Assembly: GCF_042651465.1 (NCBI RefSeq)
Contig: NZ_JBHSCZ010000002.1
Span: forward strand, 248,001-312,000
Origin: Ferruginibacter yonginensis
GTDB lineage: Bacteria; Bacteroidota; Bacteroidia; Chitinophagales; Chitinophagaceae
Direction: 5' to 3'
Length of the DNA stretch: 64,000 nt
Shown: positions 62,569 to 64,000 of the stretch, piece by piece
Layout: every line of letters begins with the position of its first letter
Position numbering within the stretch: the stretch's first letter is position 1
Notes under the pieces: model-generated
Databases searched by the model: none
The model's input: only the letters and a program-made list of their open reading frames with translations
What the model was told of the DNA's origin: nothing
Position numbers and translations under genes: made by a program

Positions 62569-63945
62569 ATGAATTTTTCATTATCCCTAAAATCCTTACT
62601 TAATAAAATAACCAATTTAGGGTTTTCTAATACCTTAGATATTGTTGCAAATAGAAAACTTCAAATTTTTAATCAAATAAACATTCTCGGTTTTGTAACA
62701 GGTTTAGCGGTTCCTATTAGTGGTATTTTTACACAAGGGCATTTACCTTTAATTGCATGGATTGTCGCAGTTTCACCTTTTTTAATAAGTTTAAGCGTAC
62801 TTGTATTTAATAGTTTTAAGCAGTATTATGCTGCCTATTTAACCTATTTCACATTTTATCCTTTAGCAACCGTTTTGGTATACTTAAGCGGTATTGATAT
62901 GGGTATTGAACTTTTCTTTATACTTTATGGTGTTTTAGCCATTTATTTTCTTGATAAAATCATACACATAACATTAGCATTTACACTAGCTATTGTATGT
63001 TTTTTATATGTTGAATTATTTCACCAACAATACGGTATTAAAATAGCTGATATTAATTTTACCTTTTATGTTGCCAACCATGTTATTGCTTTGTTTTTTA
63101 TTGGGCTCACTTTATTTATGACAAAAAATGAGACCAACTCGTACAGAAAAATTTTGGTGAATAGAAACAAGCGTTTAAAAAGAGATAAACTAAAAATATC
63201 AAGTCAGGCCATTGAAATTAAAGCAAACGCTATTGCATTAAAAACAAAAGCCGATGAATTAAGTGAATTAAATTCGTTAAAAGATAAACTGTTTTCAATT
63301 ATTTCGCATGATTTAAAAGCGCCGGTATTTGGTTTACGCAATTTATTTAATGGCGTACATAAACATGATTTACCTGCAGAAGAAATCAAGATATTAATAC
63401 CCGATATTTTGAATGATCTTAATTATACCACTGGTTTACTTGAAAATTTATTGCTTTGGGCAAAGAGCCAAATGAACGGCGCTACCGTTGATTTTGAATT
63501 AATTGAAATTAATGAAGTGATTGATGAAGTAAAAAATGTATTGCGTTTACAAGCGGAGCAAAAAAATATTTATCTCGTAAACAAAGCTACCCCTGCTACT
63601 TACATTTTTGCTGATAAAAATATGATGAACTTGGTGTTACGAAACCTAGTTTCTAATGCTATAAAGTTTACACCTCAAAATGGTGAAGTAAAAATTGGTG
63701 CTTTACAAAATGAACATAACGTTGAATTTTTTGTAGAAGATACTGGCACTGGTATGAGTGACGAAACTAAAAATAATTTATTTGGTAACAGCTTTTTTAC
63801 CACTCAAGGTACATCTAACGAAGCTGGTACTGGCTTGGGGCTAATGCTTTGCAAAGAGTTTATAAAGAAAAACGGGGGCGATATTTTTGTAGAAAGTAAA
63901 ATTGGTGTTGGTAGTAAATTTATTTGTACGCTTCCCATCCCATAA
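62569..63945 (+). CDS. Sensor histidine kinase with six-helix membrane domain
   Basis: A 458-residue membrane kinase. Six hydrophobic segments (about 38-190) form the input domain, then a coiled coil (about 195-235, including repeated A-L-K/I-K motifs) links to the H-box SIISHDLKAPV, the N-box NLVLRNLVSNAIKFT, G1 DTGTGMS and G2 GTGLGLMLCKEF. All catalytic boxes are intact. No response-regulator gene is in the window on its strand; the partner may lie beyond the end. A short hydrophobic frame precedes it. Confidence 0.9.
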   Translation: MNFSLSLKSLLNKITNLGFSNTLDIVANRKLQIFNQINILGFVTGLAVPISGIFTQGHLPLIAWIVAVSPFLISLSVLVFNSFKQYYAAYLTYFTFYPLATVLVYLSGIDMGIELFFILYGVLAIYFLDKIIHITLAFTLAIVCFLYVELFHQQYGIKIADINFTFYVANHVIALFFIGLTLFMTKNETNSYRKILVNRNKRLKRDKLKISSQAIEIKANAIALKTKADELSELNSLKDKLFSIISHDLKAPVFGLRNLFNGVHKHDLPAEEIKILIPDILNDLNYTTGLLENLLLWAKSQMNGATVDFELIEINEVIDEVKNVLRLQAEQKNIYLVNKATPATYIFADKNMMNLVLRNLVSNAIKFTPQNGEVKIGALQNEHNVEFFVEDTGTGMSDETKNNLFGNSFFTTQGTSNEAGTGLGLMLCKEFIKKNGGDIFVESKIGVGSKFICTLPIP

Positions 63946-64000
63946 ATAAATTAAAAAAAGCCTTTTATTTTATACCTTGTACATTCATTATAATAGTGTA

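Noticed and set aside
1..64000. Insertion sequences, prophage or defence systems
   Set aside because: I saw no transposase, integrase, phage structural, toxin-antitoxin, restriction or Cas-type protein on either strand.

Overview
The window is typical of a low-GC Bacteroidota chromosome, most likely Chitinophagaceae or a close relative. The evidence is a SusC/SusD pair, TonB-dependent receptors, a giant secreted protein with a type IX secretion tail, lipoproteins with short lipoboxes, almost no Shine-Dalgarno sequences, and promoters of the Bacteroidota type (TTTG-N19-TAnnTTTG, seen perfectly at 58339-58369).

Region 1 (1-29.7 kb) is an alpha-glucoside utilisation region. On the minus strand lie susC, susD, a GH13 lipoprotein, a DUF418 membrane protein and a second GH13 lipoprotein. 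A divergent LacI-family regulator follows, then an unrelated two-component system, a small basic secreted protein, tRNA-Arg(CCT), a TPR protein, a probable orphan small RNA, a deacetylase-fold protein and a secreted GH65 enzyme. A second operon (25.1-29.6 kb, minus) carries an amylosucrase-family GH13, a PfkB sugar kinase and an SLC45-like sugar transporter, which is a complete route for sucrose uptake and cleavage. Between them is an operon of two vanadium haloperoxidase-like lipoproteins, a beta-barrel protein and a CRTAC1-like FG-GAP lipoprotein. A CAAACGTTTG palindrome occurs in front of susC/lacI, in front of the transporter operon and in front of the gene preceding the haloperoxidase operon. 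Its distance from the candidate -7 boxes is about 43 or 53 bp, so I read these as one LacI-type regulon.

Region 2 (29.7-42.3 kb) holds rmuC, a DUF2064 protein, a stand-alone TonB-dependent receptor, and then a tightly packed set: YnjB-type binding protein, two permeases, ATPase, DUF547 protein, ArsM-like methyltransferase, radical SAM protein and two mutually similar amidotransferase-fold proteins. This looks like an import-and-modify pathway that I cannot match to a described system. It is the best candidate here for new biology.

Region 3 (42.4-64 kb) is mostly housekeeping: a 1745-residue secreted repeat protein with a 1521-bp, almost identical tandem duplication; rplM-rpsI-rpsB-tsf; a helicase-nuclease; recR; a split methionine synthase behind a pseudoknotted leader RNA; and a sensor kinase. 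Strong intrinsic terminators separate most units.
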